Part shown: piece after piece, positions 47,701-58,469 of the stretch
Numbering within the stretch: the stretch's first letter is position 1
Layout: every line of letters begins with the position of its first letter
Source of the DNA: Tribonema minus
Taxonomy: Eukaryota; Sar; Xanthophyceae; Tribonematales; Tribonemataceae
DNA: 64,000 bases
Direction of reading: 5' to 3'
NCBI GenBank assembly: GCA_017506865.1
Contig: JAFCMP010000124.1
Location: 310,001-374,000, forward strand
Notes under the pieces: model-generated
Told to the model about the DNA's origin: nothing
The model's input: the letters and a program-made list of their open reading frames with translations, nothing else
Databases searched by the model: none
Made by a program: the position numbers and the translations under genes

Positions 47701-49462
47701 AGGAACACATGACTTATGCACATAGTGTTCCCACACATTGAGTTTAAACAAGCACGTTCAGCACTTGGAAATGATTATCCCCAAGCTCAGCAACCAAAAC
47801 CAGCACCTGCAACATGGCTGAAACTGACAACATGGGGCAGCGGCAAGTGCAGCAAATGCGCAATGTTGACATCCGCAGTAAAGACTGATGAAGTCACTCA
47901 CCGCATACTGGCGCGCGTCAGCCTTTTCTTCGCCTCCCATCCACAGGACACCATTCAGTAGCACCATGTAATCGCGCTGTTTGGACTCCAGTGTGATGGT
48001 CTCGTCAACGTCCGCTCTGCATCTCGTGTGAAAGCACCTGTCAGCGGCATACATATAGTGCCTGCAGGTTACATCTAGTAGCTGCTGCGGAGACATGCAA
48101 CAGCATGGCTTGAATGACGACGTGACAGGCGTGCACCCACTTATTGCGATGTGTTCCTGGTGACATCTAACAACAGGTTCACGAGGAGACACAATACACA
48201 GACCCAACAAGAAGCGGCTGCTAATGAGTTGATGTATGATGCACACTGCTCACCTGGATACGACGGCATTGAAGGAGAGCAGGCTGGCTGCAAGTGCAGG
48301 CAAGTGCCAGCCAATGCATTGCCAAAATCCTCTCAACTGGAGCTCTGTGGGCTGCTTGTTTGGCTGCGGAACAGTCAATGCGTACTCCAGCATCAAAACA
48401 AATTGGTGCGGATTTTCACCCTGCGTGGCTGGCACAAACAGGGGGCGGCCAGGGTGCAAAGTGCGCGACCACTTGGACTCGAGAACTGCCATGTTGGAGT
48501 TCGGCACAGGCACCGGGCTTGCTGGCGGTTGTGTCAGGATTGCACGCAGCCGAGAAATGTCAAGCTGCCTTGGGAACTCCGCATCGTCAAAGGGCTTGAA
48601 CAGGCAATCTGCATGTATGCTTGAATCGTCTGCACGCACATGACAGCACGAGGTCACGGCGCCATTGATTGGGTGCTCAGCAGAAGCAGAATTTTTGAAA
48701 AGAAAGTGTACATATGATGATGTAGCGTGCCCAACTCTCCCATTGTTATGCACGATGGTCCAGGTTGATGAGAGCGTGGTCCAGGTCTGATGAGAACTCT
48801 GCGCGGCAGTGGTTGCAAGCATATGCCAGTCACATCATACATAATATTTGCTAGACAAGCACTATATGCATGATCAGCACTGCAACAGCTGCGGCATTGC
48901 AGCCGCGACACACACACAGGTCAACAGCTCAGAGGTCACGCACAACGTTTTGCCTGAAACATCAGCTACGTACCACCACCGATTTGCATGCAAACATCCG
49001 CTGCGAGCTTATACTGCTGGACTTATTTTATGTAAACACACAATCATGAATGACGGCTAGGTAAAGCACTATACCTCAGGTAGGGGATCTGTACCGTGGG
49101 AAAGAGAGGGGGGGCGCCTCATGGTTTGCAGCAACAAGATTTGCACCATGATGCTTTTGTGCCAAGCAAACCGCTTGTGCCAAAACAAGTCAGCAACAAT
49201 GCGGCAAGCACTTTGTGATGAACCAAAGAGTGTCGGTGACAATTGCAGTCATGCACAGAAACATGCAAGATAAGGTCAGATGACCACAACTTGCACTGTG
49301 CCACTTGGACTGTTGGATGTGCGTACAGGGCGCTGGCTGAAGCCATCTACCTGCACCGGCAAGGGGCGCTGACTAAAGCAACCTACCTTCACTGGCAAAT
49401 GATTTGAAGGCAGCGGCAATCCTTAGGAAGGAAGGAGCAGCCAGCTCACCTATTGGCATTGC
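44264..49462 (-). CDS. Protein-kinase-like gene, at least seven exons, 5' part uncertain
   Basis: Exons 49387-49462, 48254-48608, 47902-48016, 47454-47615, 46687-46841, 45688-45839 and 44264-44770 have GT..AG borders, and all but one junction agree in phase. The C-terminal exon reads VHERGFVHRDIRSANILYHT then FLVDWEVAG, the catalytic loop and a DFG-like DWE of a eukaryotic-type kinase, with a C-lobe ending IWQPGQ. The middle exons hold AVLESKWSRTLHPG, GYILLVIVAGDKLGVHAIAL and ALLTFINIIRWLRTV, a layout seen in algal and fungal kinases with an N-terminal nuclease-fold (Crinkler-like) part; that link is inferred. The junction 46687/45839 is out of phase, so one exon is probably missing between them. 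More exons probably lie at 49.6-50.8 kb. Confidence 0.65.
44813..44839. repeat. Degenerate TTAGGG interstitial repeat
   Basis: agggttagaggtagggttag then ggttta, in the last intron of the kinase-like gene. Confidence 0.8.
45437..45535. repeat. Tandem pair of about 60 bp
   Basis: ttgcacatgtccaaaggacg and ttgcacatgtctgagggtcg begin the two units, both followed by a tggta-tcac/ccac stretch. No exon is copied. Confidence 0.75.
45688..45839 (-). CDS. Kinase-like gene exon
   Basis: It encodes GLQLPDSELALHHRAVFKTV, then WVPPAYVQDMLDVYCMLNTG, ending SSFK before GTGAGA. It ends in phase 0, matching the last exon. Confidence 0.65.
46687..46841 (-). CDS. Kinase-like gene exon
   Basis: It encodes IGGFHGRRNALLTFINIIRW, then LRTVHTTSLLPPAPVLPFL. 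The acceptor is GCAG|ATAGGG and the donor GTG|GTAAGA. It joins in phase with the exon at 47454-47615. Confidence 0.65.
47454..47615 (-). CDS. Kinase-like gene exon
   Basis: 54 codons: SALSKCAAKHLGANAAMYGK, then LGYILLVIVAGDKLGVHAIA and PRMIVEHQ. Acceptor GCAG|TCC and donor CCAG|GTAGGT, phase 0 at both ends. Confidence 0.7.
47902..48016 (-). CDS. Kinase-like gene exon
   Basis: It encodes ADVDETITLESKQRDYMVLL, then NGVLWMGGEEKADARQYA. One base completes an Arg codon from the previous exon. Donor GCG|GTGAGT. Confidence 0.7.
48254..48608 (-). CDS. Kinase-like gene exon
   Basis: It encodes DCLFKPFDDAEFPRQLDISR, then NSNMAVLESKWSRTLHPGRP and QLRGFWQCIGWHLPALAASL. The phase agrees with both neighbours. 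Confidence 0.7.
49387..49462 (-). CDS. Kinase-like gene exon
   Basis: It encodes AMPIGELAAPSFLRIAAAFK then SFASE. The acceptor is ACAG|GCAATG and the donor GAAG|GTAGGT. One base is left, matching the next exon. A diverged copy of its 3' edge and donor lies at 49342-49376. Confidence 0.65.
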
Positions 49463-51092
49463 CTGTATATGCTGCAAGGTGAAGTTAGTAGAGTCTTTCA
49501 AACTGCGGTGAATGACTACTGCCTCACTCGGTAGATTCATGCCTTTGTACCGCCGTAGGCACCCCACAGTGCATCGAACATTGCCGCACAACAATGGCTC
49601 CATTGCACTAACCACTGGCAGCGGTGGGCACCGGTGCATCTTGTGCAAGCCGCATTTTTTCCGCTGTGTCTTGTGCAAACAGCACTAGCTGCATCTCGCT
49701 CAGGTCCTGCCTCCGCCTGAGCCGTGTGTCCAAATAATCCTGCAGCTGCTCGTCTCTCCGGCCCAGATAGCTGCCTCCTGATCCAAGGGCCTTTTCTGCC
49801 TCTTTGATCATTGCTAATTAGCACCGTTACCTTTTGCAACAGAGTCATCTCCTTACTGTCGGGCACAGCGCCAGCGTTGCGGTGATCCTCATTGCCGATT
49901 AACTCCATTAGCTTCTACAACTGAGTCATCCCCTTACTGTCAGGCACAGCGCCAGCATCGACATCAACCTCGCTAGCGGCCTCCTGCATGCCCCCCAGTG
50001 GAGATGGCTGGTCAGCACCAGAAGCTGTCATGCGCGAGGGGAACAGGGACAGAGCCAGCTGTACACAATGAGTATTCGCTTAGAGTGGGTAGGTGGGTGG
50101 GTGGGGGGGGGGAGTGCATGCGTGACACAGTGGTACAGTACTGCTGGACACTGCCAGCGCAGCCTATCGCCAGCTCAACATTGGCGCCCTCACTTGCGGC
50201 TTGTCTGTCTCCTGCACAAAAACAAAGTGCAAACAGCTGTTTACCAGCTACTGCCACATGTACAAGCGAGACAGGAAACAGGACGGAGTGTGCACATCAT
50301 GACTGACCAAGTGAAGCATGAGGGTGCACTAGCAGCTGCTGGGAGAGCTCCCTTGACTTAAGTCTCACGTGTGAACTGTCCGACAGCCACGCGTGCAGCT
50401 CACCATCTATTTGCATTTCTCCTTTGCCGCTCGGATGCACGCCACCGCTGAGGTCGCCAGCCTCATTGTTCTTGCCTCCGCCAGCTTTAAACGAAGCTCC
50501 CAAGGGCACAGAAGCTGGCCAAGCGTAAAGTCAAGGGGGGACACAACAGCGTCGACGCCTGGCAGTCCCTCGTACTGCAGACAGTGATGCGACGACAGCC
50601 GCAGCGCAGTAAGTGAGTAATTCACCTGGGGTGTCCCTTGTGCGCGAGGCGATGCTTACATGCCTGGAGGCAATCGGGCATCTGCCACAGCGTAAAGTGA
50701 AGGCGCCGCCAGGCGCGAATGCCCCCAAGATTAGCGCCAACACTGGTGCCGCCGGGTACAGCATGTTCGCTGTGGCTGAAAGCGATGGCGACTTGGCTTC
50801 GTCTACTCCAGGTCGGTTACTCAAGGTGTTTCTTAGATCAGTGTGCGCAGTACGAGAGTGTGTGCGGGGCCGCCCTCAGCTGGCTGAATCACTTCAAGCC
50901 AAGCTCGCAGCTTGGCCTCTCGCCTTGTTCAGCAGAGGAAGAATCCAGGCCGCGCGTATGAGCCGGAAGTCTGTTGCAAATTTGTCGAGCTTGTTTTTTT
51001 GCACAGCGCCTCCTCTCATTCTCTCACGCATTATTCTTCTTTCAGGTTGAAGTTAGTTCGGGAAGTTGTAGTTTTTTACAATGAGAGAGAGA
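49463..51092. other. Probable 5' part of the kinase-like gene, exons unresolved
   Basis: Minus-strand frames that look coding include MIKEAEKALGSGGSYLGRRD (49621-49811), GAVPDSKEMTLLQK (about 49836-49880; duplicated in diverged form at 49913-49960) and YEGLPGVDAVVSPLDFTLGQ (50480-50582). Phases could not be joined with confidence. A poly-G run lies at 50101-50112. Near 51069 a (ga)n run flanks the second TIR-element copy. Confidence 0.4.
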
Positions 51093-51215
51093 GTGAAAGT
51101 GGGGGACGTTTTTCGCCCTCGCTGAGGGCGTGGCTTTTGAGGCCAAATCTGCCACCAAGTTTTGCCTAGGGCAGCTATCCAAGCCCTAACCCTAACCGCC
51201 CCAACGGCCACTCAG
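51093..51215 (+). repeat. Left terminal repeat of the second TIR-element copy
   Basis: gaaagtgggggacgtttttc and about 120 bp more match the ends at 22684 and, inverted, 32214. It contains ccctaaccctaacc. Confidence 0.85.
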
Positions 51216-51386
51216 TTGCCTTGATTCAGCTTCTGCGAGTGATGGCAAGGGCTTGGGTGTTCTGGAACAATTTGAAGGCTGCTAAACCTGAGAGGCCGGA
51301 CATGCGTGCAGGTCTGGCCATTTATTTTCTCAGCCCTGAAGCATCTGGAGGCACCGAGAGAGTGGCGAGATGACCATCGCACCCAG

Positions 51387-51387
<1 letters not shown>

Positions 51388-51453
<66 letters not shown>
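51388..51453. repeat. (AGC)22 trinucleotide expansion
   Basis: 66 bp of AGC units sit where the intact copy has only two to four. In frame they would add a polyserine run after MTIAPR. Confidence 0.97.
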
Positions 51454-51456
<3 letters not shown>

Positions 51457-51563
51457 GAGAATTATCAGGACTGGCGGAGCAGCACCACTGGTAGGGGTGC
51501 ACGCGGACTGGGCAGGCTGCATCACAACGTCCATGGACTCCGGGCCAGCAGTGCTGCGGCTGG

Positions 51564-52121
51564 TTGAGCGGAAGCAGCACAAGCGGAGTAAGCAGCAACA
51601 GCAACGAACGGGATACCTACAGCCTCATCAGGGTAATCCAGATGGACGAGGCTGTTCCGGAAACACAGCGCAGAAACGGATGGAGGTATACCGCTCCTAA
51701 TGGCCAGTGCTACCGTGCCCAGGCCAAGTTTGAGACGGGTTTCAGAGTGCGCTGGGTCGAGGGCCTCGGCAGCTGGGCCGTCAAGAAAGCAGGCACGTGC
51801 TGGTTCAATTCGGCTCCCCCTGGAGGCGACCCTTATCTCCCGGACTTCCTGTCGTGGGCACGTACCCTGTTGGAGTCGGGCCGTGTGCATCCTGATGGCG
51901 AAGCAGCGTGGCGCTTTGCATTTGTGGACGTGGAGGGAGGTGGCAGGGGAAAGTACGTGATCTCAGCAGCCGATTCCACTTGGCGCACCATGGTGTCATG
52001 GGTACCCGCCCACCTGGCAGTTCCATCTTCCCAGCAGCAACTTGCCAACTTGAAGCCGATGGCACCAAAGTGGTGCGCTTATGGCAGCTGCCACTCCGTG
52101 CAGGGGGTAGTGAAGACCTGA
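51564..52121 (+). pseudogene. Broken N-terminal ORF of the second TIR-element copy
   Basis: It reads like 23110-23650 of the intact copy (RNGWRYTAPNGQCYRAQAKF, KKAGTCWFNSAPPGGDP) until the 14-base insertion at 52041 shifts the frame and ends it. Confidence 0.85.
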
Positions 52122-52221
52122 GGCCGTGGTTGGAGCCTGCAGACGCGGCGGACGCGGACACTGCTGACGATGAAGTGTACAGACAGCTCAGTGTAGCCTC
52201 CTTTGGCCAATTGCGCCCGCA

Positions 52222-52234
52222 GTACGAGCCCGTG
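52222..52234. repeat. Left target-site duplication (13 bp) of the truncated retrotransposon
   Basis: gtacgagcccgtg, repeated at 54840-54852. The uninterrupted site is at 23755-23767 in the other TIR-element copy. Confidence 0.96.
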
Positions 52235-52725
52235 TGATGCGGGTGGAGGTGAACGGTGAAGCTCGCATTATCTGCTCCCACCTAGGGTGCCAGCAAGGGG
52301 ACCCTCTAGGGCCGCTGTACTTTGCAGTGGCAGCGGCCTTCCTACTCTTCTACCCTGATGGAGTGAATGCGACGCCCGGCAGTATGCCGGCCTACGGCCA
52401 CAGCACAGCGGAACCGCCAGCCCCGCACTGCGCTTTCCTGGATGACCTCAACGTGCTGCAAGCTGCCTACTTCGACGATGCAGCGGCCGCTGGGGTGGCA
52501 GAGGTGATCCGCCGGCTGGCGGCAGGGGGCCTACGCGTTCGACCAGACAAGTCGCTGGCCATCGCCATGCGCGGCACAGTGTTTGATGAAGCGGCCAGAG
52601 CACGCCTGCGCGCCCTTGACATACCGTTTGTGGACACCACCATGCCAGAATCCAGTCAGGGCTTTACGTCGGTCGGGGTACCGGTAGGGCACCCACTGGG
52701 CCAGCCTATGTGCACGCTGCCATGA
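52234..52725 (+). pseudogene. Reverse transcriptase remnant (motifs B and C)
   Basis: It contains GCQQGDPLGPLYF and AFLDDLNVL. The 8-base insertion near 52695 ends the frame. Confidence 0.9.
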
Positions 52726-54839
52726 GCAAGCATCTTGTCGACGCAGGGACATGGCGATTGTCGTGGCAGCTAGCTGGAATGGCGCGGCATCACCTACAGG
52801 CAGCACAGTTCATTCTACGCAGGTCACTGACGAAGCGCATGGGCTTCTTAGCTCGGGTCGTTGACACGGCTTTGAGTGAGACATGGTTGCACGCGTTTGA
52901 CGGGTTCTGTGCATGGACGCTCGAACGCATGCTGCATCTGCACGGCTGCTCTACCGCGGCAGCCATGAAGTCACACCTGCTGGCCGCCTGCACTGCTGGC
53001 GACAATGAGGAAGCCAGCAGTGGCAGCGTGCTGGTATTGCCGCGCTTGGGCCCGCCAGAACTCACGGACATCGCAGTGCCACTGCGGGCGTCACGGTTGC
53101 CGGAGCGACGAGGCGGTCTGGGCATGCCGCTTTTGGGGCTACTGGCACCAGCCGCATACACGGCCCAGGCATGCACAACACTGAGGCCGGCAATAATTCA
53201 TGCCACTGTGGCAGCAGGGGCCCTGAGACTCGGCACTGACGAACACGGCGCAGTCACCTGGTTCGCGCAGCACTCATGCGCAATACGCGAGGACCAGGGA
53301 CTGCCGCCAATCATCGAGGCCGTGCGACGCTCTACGCGAGCGCTGACAGCTGATGGCGGCGAAAAATCACGCACAGCTGTGGCCGAGCAGCTCCCAGCAT
53401 CGTTGCTACGGTGGGCAGCAGATACGACGGCCGCAGCGTCGACGCTCCCCACTGCGGCCCGGGTGCAAGCGATCTACGCCGCAACTGCCGTCACGGAGAC
53501 AGTGACCACTGAGCCAGCCCCACACACCCACGGCATTGTGCCTGGCGCCGAGGCGGCCGCTGCGGCGGCGACCGTACCTGGCCCTCAAGCCGCTGCCGCG
53601 GCTGCCCCTTCCACGCCCGCTAAAACACAAACTAGCGCGGAAGAAAGCAGCTGCAGCGGCGGGCAGGAGGACGACGACGACGACTGGGAGGCCTATGCTG
53701 ACGAGATCTGCAGGAAGGTAGTGCCCCGCCGCCGGCGCGGTCACTTCACGCACGGACTACAAGCCGGCCTTTCAAATGTTCTTCGACGTCAATACGAGGA
53801 TTGCCTGGTGGAGGACCTAGAGGCTGCCTCGGCTGGTGCCGTGGGCAAGCCGACGCAGGCTGCACCTATTGGTGACTCGCGCGACACCAGCCGCCGCCGC
53901 CAACAGGCTAGCGCACGGGTCCTGGCGCAGCTGCGCAGCCAGCGTGCGTCCGGGGCAATGGCGTGGATGAGCGTGCCACCCACTGCCAATGACCGCCAGG
54001 GTGCGGCGCCCATGTCCAGTATGGCAGCAGCCACGATGATTTTGATTGCGATCTTCATAGACGGGTGGGGCATACAGGGCGAGGTGTGCCCATGGCGGTG
54101 CAGTGATGTGAGCCCCACCTCCACGCATGCGATCAGCTGCCCCAGCCAGCACATACGGGGGCACAACGCGACACACACTGCCCAAAAGCGGTGCCTGCAG
54201 CGCATCTTGAGACAGCACCATGTCTCTATTGTCCGCAATGAGGACGCTAGCGTCTTCAAGGTACCGGGGTATCGGGCGGACACAGTCATTGACCCAGGGT
54301 GTCTGCACTTTAGCAGTGCATACCGTAACAAGGGAATAGTGCTAGACACAAGTGTGCGCGCGCCCACAGCGAGCTCGTACCTGACAGGCAAAACAAATGC
54401 CTCGAACACGGACGGCTATGCTGCTGGGGTGGGGGAGGACGCGAAGGTCAAGCACCACACCGGCACCTTGACGTCATCTTGGGCTTTTGTGCCATTCGTG
54501 CAGGAGTCGTACGGACGGCTGGGCAAGCAGACAAGCCTTTTTGTTAAGGAGTTGGCAATGCACTCAGCACTGTGCTCAGGGGGGGGGAAGGCAGATGTGT
54601 TACGCAAGGCCGGGTTAGCTAAGCGTCAGATCCATTTTGAGCTGAGCATATCGCTGGCGCGGGAGTTGGCGGAGCGCGTCATGGCGTACACACGTGGAGC
54701 GCGAATGCTGGGCTGTGTTGCGGCGCCGGTATCCAAGCTCCTAGGGCACAGCGCAGACTAGGCTGCTGCGTTGCCGCAAGCTTTTCGATTGCATAGGCAA
54801 CCCGGCCTCCCTTGGGCCTTTATAAATACAAGTCCATAC
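52235..54839 (+). mobile_element. 5'-truncated copy of the non-LTR element, inserted into the TIR element
   Basis: 2.6 kb matching 39713-42303 at very high identity. It starts inside the reverse transcriptase, just before motif B. Differences include 8 inserted bases (ctgggcca) near 52695, which break the frame, and 6 inserted bases (cccggg) near 53457, which do not. Confidence 0.96.
52710..54761 (+). pseudogene. C-terminal ORF2 remnant with restriction-like endonuclease
   Basis: 683 codons nearly identical to the end of ORF2, including CPWRCSDVSPTSTHAISC, YRADTVID and IVLDTSV. It has no transcriptase of its own, so it is not autonomous. Confidence 0.9.
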
Positions 54840-54852
54840 GTACGAGCCCGTG
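54840..54852. repeat. Right target-site duplication (13 bp)
   Basis: gtacgagcccgtg, identical to 52222-52234. The TIR-element sequence resumes directly after it (accgtttttgccaag). Confidence 0.96.
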
Positions 54853-55572
54853 ACCGTTTTTGCCAAGAGATGGAAAGCCTTGCTCCCAGGATCGTGCCTG
54901 GCTATCCTCATCGCAGATGCTTGGAGAACCAGGCAGCTACAGTTGTTCTTGAGGCGCTCACACTGCCACAGGTTCGGCTTTCGTGATGTAGACCCTGGAA
55001 CACACGAGTTCATCCCACCTGCGCCACCTGGGCGGCCGGCGGGCACTGTGAGGGCGGTGTCTGCACGCAACGCACTCGACGGCACCGTGCCCCTCAGCAT
55101 CGCCAGCATGAAGCAGACTGCATGGCAATGCACAGCTTGTGTGACATCCTGCACTGCTGCCGCCGCTCCATGCTGCATAGGCACCGCTGCCAACTGGGTC
55201 CACGGCGCCGACATCGTGGCCGAGCACCTCCAGCGCGTGCGCGAGCATGTGCAAATCGTAGCAGGCAAGAATGCGACGATGAGCGGCCTCTCACTGGGAG
55301 CGGTGCCTGACAAGAAGGGCGCATACTTCCTGTACAAGGCGCGCAACAAGATCGCTGACGCCGACGCCTACAACGCAGTCCTGGCCGCTACCAGCAGCGA
55401 CACTCAGCTGCCGCCTGGCACATTTAAAACCCACCTGGGCAGCAAGCGTGGTGAGAGCATCACAAGTACTTCCCAAGTTGGCATGCCTTTGCTGTCCTTG
55501 CTATCAGTACTTGAAGTTGTACATTATGTCCTGGACCGCATGGGGGTTGAGCACACGATAATCGGGCGATAA
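54850..55572 (+). pseudogene. Resumed TIR-element frame fused to unrelated sequence
   Basis: Residues 1-75 match the end of the 349-residue ORF and run without a shift into VSARNAL, showing the frame before the intact copy's indel. From about 55085 the sequence is different (GAYFLYKARNKIADADAYNA) and not recognised. Confidence 0.7.
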
Positions 55573-55578
55573 CCAAAT
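55086..55578. other. Unassigned stretch between the TIR-element copy and the second retroelement
   Basis: It must contain the 3' UTR and end of the minus-strand retroelement. I see no poly-A or clear boundary. Confidence 0.4.
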
Positions 55579-57237
55579 CTACGGAGGGGCCGGCGGTTCG
55601 GCGCTGGCCGGCGAGGGCCGCGGCACTTGCAACAGTGCGATGCGGCGGTAAGCACTGACGTCGCCATCAGGGGCAATGACTGCGTTCCAGTTGTCGATCA
55701 CGACACGTGTGAGCGCGCGCTGTAGCGCGAGGGAGGCGCGGCGGCGCCAGAAGGCAACGCGCTGCGCGAGATTGTAGCTGCCCTGCGAGCTCTGCTCGGC
55801 GAGTGCGTGTAGCAGCGCTTGGGTGTCGCGTGACATAGCGCCGAAGTGGTCAAAGGCTGCGGAAAATAGGGTGTGTGTAGTGGGGTCCAGGGCCCCTGAG
55901 ACTACGTATGTGTCTATCTTTTCCTGCGAAGCCGATTCAAGCACGCGCAGCACGCGCTGCACATCGCGCGCGCCCCCCTGAGCCTGACGGAGGCGGGAGG
56001 GACATGAGCTGTCACGTATGGTGACGTCTATGCAACAAGCTACTTGAAAGCCGCCGCGCAGTTTAGTGCACCGGCCTGCCGCTACCGCGTCGGCGCTCGG
56101 CTGCACTTTAGGGACTGGAAGGCAGATCTGGTTGCTGCCGAAGACGATGTCCATGAACTTGTTGAACCCGTGGCGCGCCGCGTAGCGGCGGAAGGGGGCA
56201 AGGGTGTCCTGGTCGAGACCGCGGAGGTGGGCCACCTGCTTGAGCATCTGAAAAAGCGCGTCTGCGAGCAAGTTGTGTCGCGTGACGTTGAGCCCTTGTG
56301 TGCAGCGGCGCAGGTGGGCACCTGACTCCACTGTTTTATGGCACTTGGGGCACCGCGCCGCAGCGGAGGCGGGGCGCTCCACGCCCAGGTGGCGCCGCAG
56401 CGTCTCGCGGAATTCCGGCGGCGACATGGTCTCCGCTGGGTCAGTGCTCGGCAGTTGCGCCAAGAAACCCATGGCCCCCTTGGAGGCACCGCTGCGCCAC
56501 GCCGCGACTGCTTCCAACGCATTTGCTGCTTCAAGCCGGCGCAGCTGCGTGGCGGCGAGCGCTGCGTCTAGCACCCGTGATAGCGCGGCTTGACGCCGCG
56601 GCATCACGGCGGCCAGCGGGGCCTGGGCGGAGCCTGGCTCGCACGCCGCCGCTGGCGCAGCGCGGCGCGCGCCGGCGCGAGTCCGCATGCCCAGCCCCGC
56701 AGCTCCGCCTGCCCGTTGCAGCAGATCGCGCAGTGCCCGCCACGCGCCGTCGTCCTGGCGCCAGTCCTGGTACCAGACCGAGGGCAGGAGCAGTGCGAGG
56801 GCCGCTGCGGCATCATCGCTGCCGCTGCGCAGCTGCTGCAGGCAGGTAGCTATCTGAATGAAGGTGAAGCCGTAGCGGGCGTGCTCCAGGACGCGGCTGC
56901 GTGCCGCCACTGGAAACGCCGCCAGTGCCGGTCCCATGCACTCGAGGGTACGCGCAGCAAATGCGGCACATGCACGCGGCGCCGCGCCCAGCACGCCAAA
57001 GCCGCCGCTCCCCAGCCGCAGATGCACGCGTACCTGCTGATGTGCTAGTAGCGTCACCGGGGCCTCGCCACCCCAGTCTGCGCCGCGTACCCATGCCACT
57101 GCCGCCGCCCACAGAGAGGGCGGTGCCGCCGCCGCCGCAACCGCCGGCGGGCTGCGGCAATCGCCACCAGCCGCCGGCGCGCCATCATGGGCCGGCGGCG
57201 TAAGGCCCGCCGATGGCTCCTGCGCCAGCGCAGCCAC
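55579..57237 (-). pseudogene. Detached C-terminal part of the second retroelement: thumb region and restriction-like endonuclease
   Basis: The frame is open from about 57272, before the listed ATG, and reads GLGAITLAAVAAL, like the GGLGL segment after the transcriptase thumb. CPKCHKTVESGAHLRRC is the CCHC knuckle, and FMDIVFGSNQ, then ACCIDVTIRDSS, are the endonuclease motifs. It ends at TAG 55579. Cut from its transcriptase by the plastid insertion, it can hardly work. Confidence 0.8.
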
Positions 57238-57335
57238 GGCCGCCAGCGTGATGGCGCCTAAACCATCGCCACTTTTTATTAAATCTCCATTTTTGGCTTT
57301 CTTACTGTTAACCTTTATAATATTTTATCTTAAAA

Positions 57336-57382
57336 AAGGATAGATAGTAAAGTTTTTCTGAAATATTTTACTATCTATCCTT
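57336..57382. repeat. Hairpin with 16-bp perfect stem
   Basis: 57336-57351 (aaggatagatagtaaa) pairs exactly with 57367-57382 across a 15-nt loop. Such stem-loops commonly end plastid transcripts. Confidence 0.93.
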
Positions 57383-57726
57383 GGTTTAAAACGAGCTCAA
57401 ATTAATTTAATTGGTGAACTTTTAAACTATTCTTTAAATGATCTTCGTGAAATTAAAATAGCTCTAAAAATTATGTCGACTGGTTTTATTTGGCCCACAA
57501 AGTTTTTTTAAGTTTAAATTATTTTGGGCGTTTGCTGCGGCTGAATTTAGAACTTGCCAGATAGGGCCACTGAATTTTTCTTTAGTCTTTTTTATTTTAT
57601 TTTTTTTTTACGTATAATAATTAAATTTTATTAAAATGCGGTTGGGGTTTCTAGAAGGGTCATTAGATAAAAAACCAAAAATGAATAAAGAAGTAAAAAA
57701 GGATCTTTTACTGTTCTAATCTCAGC

Positions 57727-58032
57727 GTGCATACCAAAACGGCTCCTAATTCTGTAGAAAAGTTTGCGTTGGGGCTGGGTTGTGAATTTTTTTTGTTTTC
57801 CCGGCGCCTCCGTTACTTTTTAGGAGGCGACCGCCGGACTGAGCAGACATTCCATCTTTATAATAAAAAAAGGCCTGTTTTTCTTGTTAAATATTCCTTG
57901 TGGGGTTATCTCAGCTCCAGTTCATATACAAAATCCAAAGTAGTTAAAGGGGGTAAAAAATTAAGTTTTAGAGCCATGATAAAATTGTTAGATATATTTA
58001 TTAAAACCCGTTTCGACCCCAAGGCCTATTAA
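57727..58032 (+). pseudogene. AT-rich organellar ORF fragment
   Basis: 101 codons with KVVKGGKKLSFRAMIKLLDI near the end. The content looks organellar, but I cannot name the gene. Confidence 0.35.
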
Positions 58033-58213
58033 TGAATACATGGAATTAGTCCAATCTAATTTCTTTAATTGGAAAAAATAAAATACCACAACTAGCAATT
58101 GTTGGGGGCTAAAGAAACGATTTTTGTAAAATCTTTATCACGGAGTTTGTTTTTAATAATTTTAATTTTTATTTTAAATCAACGAATAATTTAAACAAGA
58201 GAAAAAAAATTTG

Positions 58214-58246
<33 letters not shown>

Positions 58247-58249
58247 CAA
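58214..58249 (+). pseudogene. rrl: Fragment of plastid 23S rRNA
   Basis: tgtcgggtaagttccgaccc then gcacgaaaggcgt is the highly conserved domain IV segment of 23S rRNA. Only about 35 bases are present; the flanks are unrelated AT-rich DNA. Confidence 0.88.
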
Positions 58250-58366
58250 AAAAAAATTATTCAAAGTAATGAACCTTTTTTATGGAATTTAATAAAAAAA
58301 ATAATACGATTTTAAAATAATGTGTGAAATTAAAAACATCTTTTTTTAATGAAGTACTTTTTTATT

Positions 58367-58411
58367 GGTAACGTCAGAACTTCCTCCTTGATAAAAGAGG
58401 TTTACATCCCA
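58367..58411 (-). pseudogene. rrs: Fragment of plastid 16S rRNA (V3 side), minus strand
   Basis: Read on the minus strand, gggatgtaaacctcttttat then caaggaggaagttctgacgt matches the 16S segment that normally follows the piece at 58683. Confidence 0.8.
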
Positions 58412-58469
58412 GCGTATAACGTGATACTATTAAGATAATACTACCAAAACTTGTTTGAAACAAATAAAA

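Larger units (their letters stand above)
51093..55085 (+). mobile_element. Second, decayed copy of the TIR element (left part only), split by a retrotransposon
   Basis: 51093-52234 and 54840-55085 match 22684-24000 closely. Damage: an AGC expansion, one base lost near 51565, 14 bases (cttgccaacttgaa) gained at 52041-52054, and a retrotransposon inserted at 52234. Similarity ends after GCACTCGACGGC at about 55085, while the intact copy goes on into the helicase. The rest of the element is absent. Confidence 0.88.
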
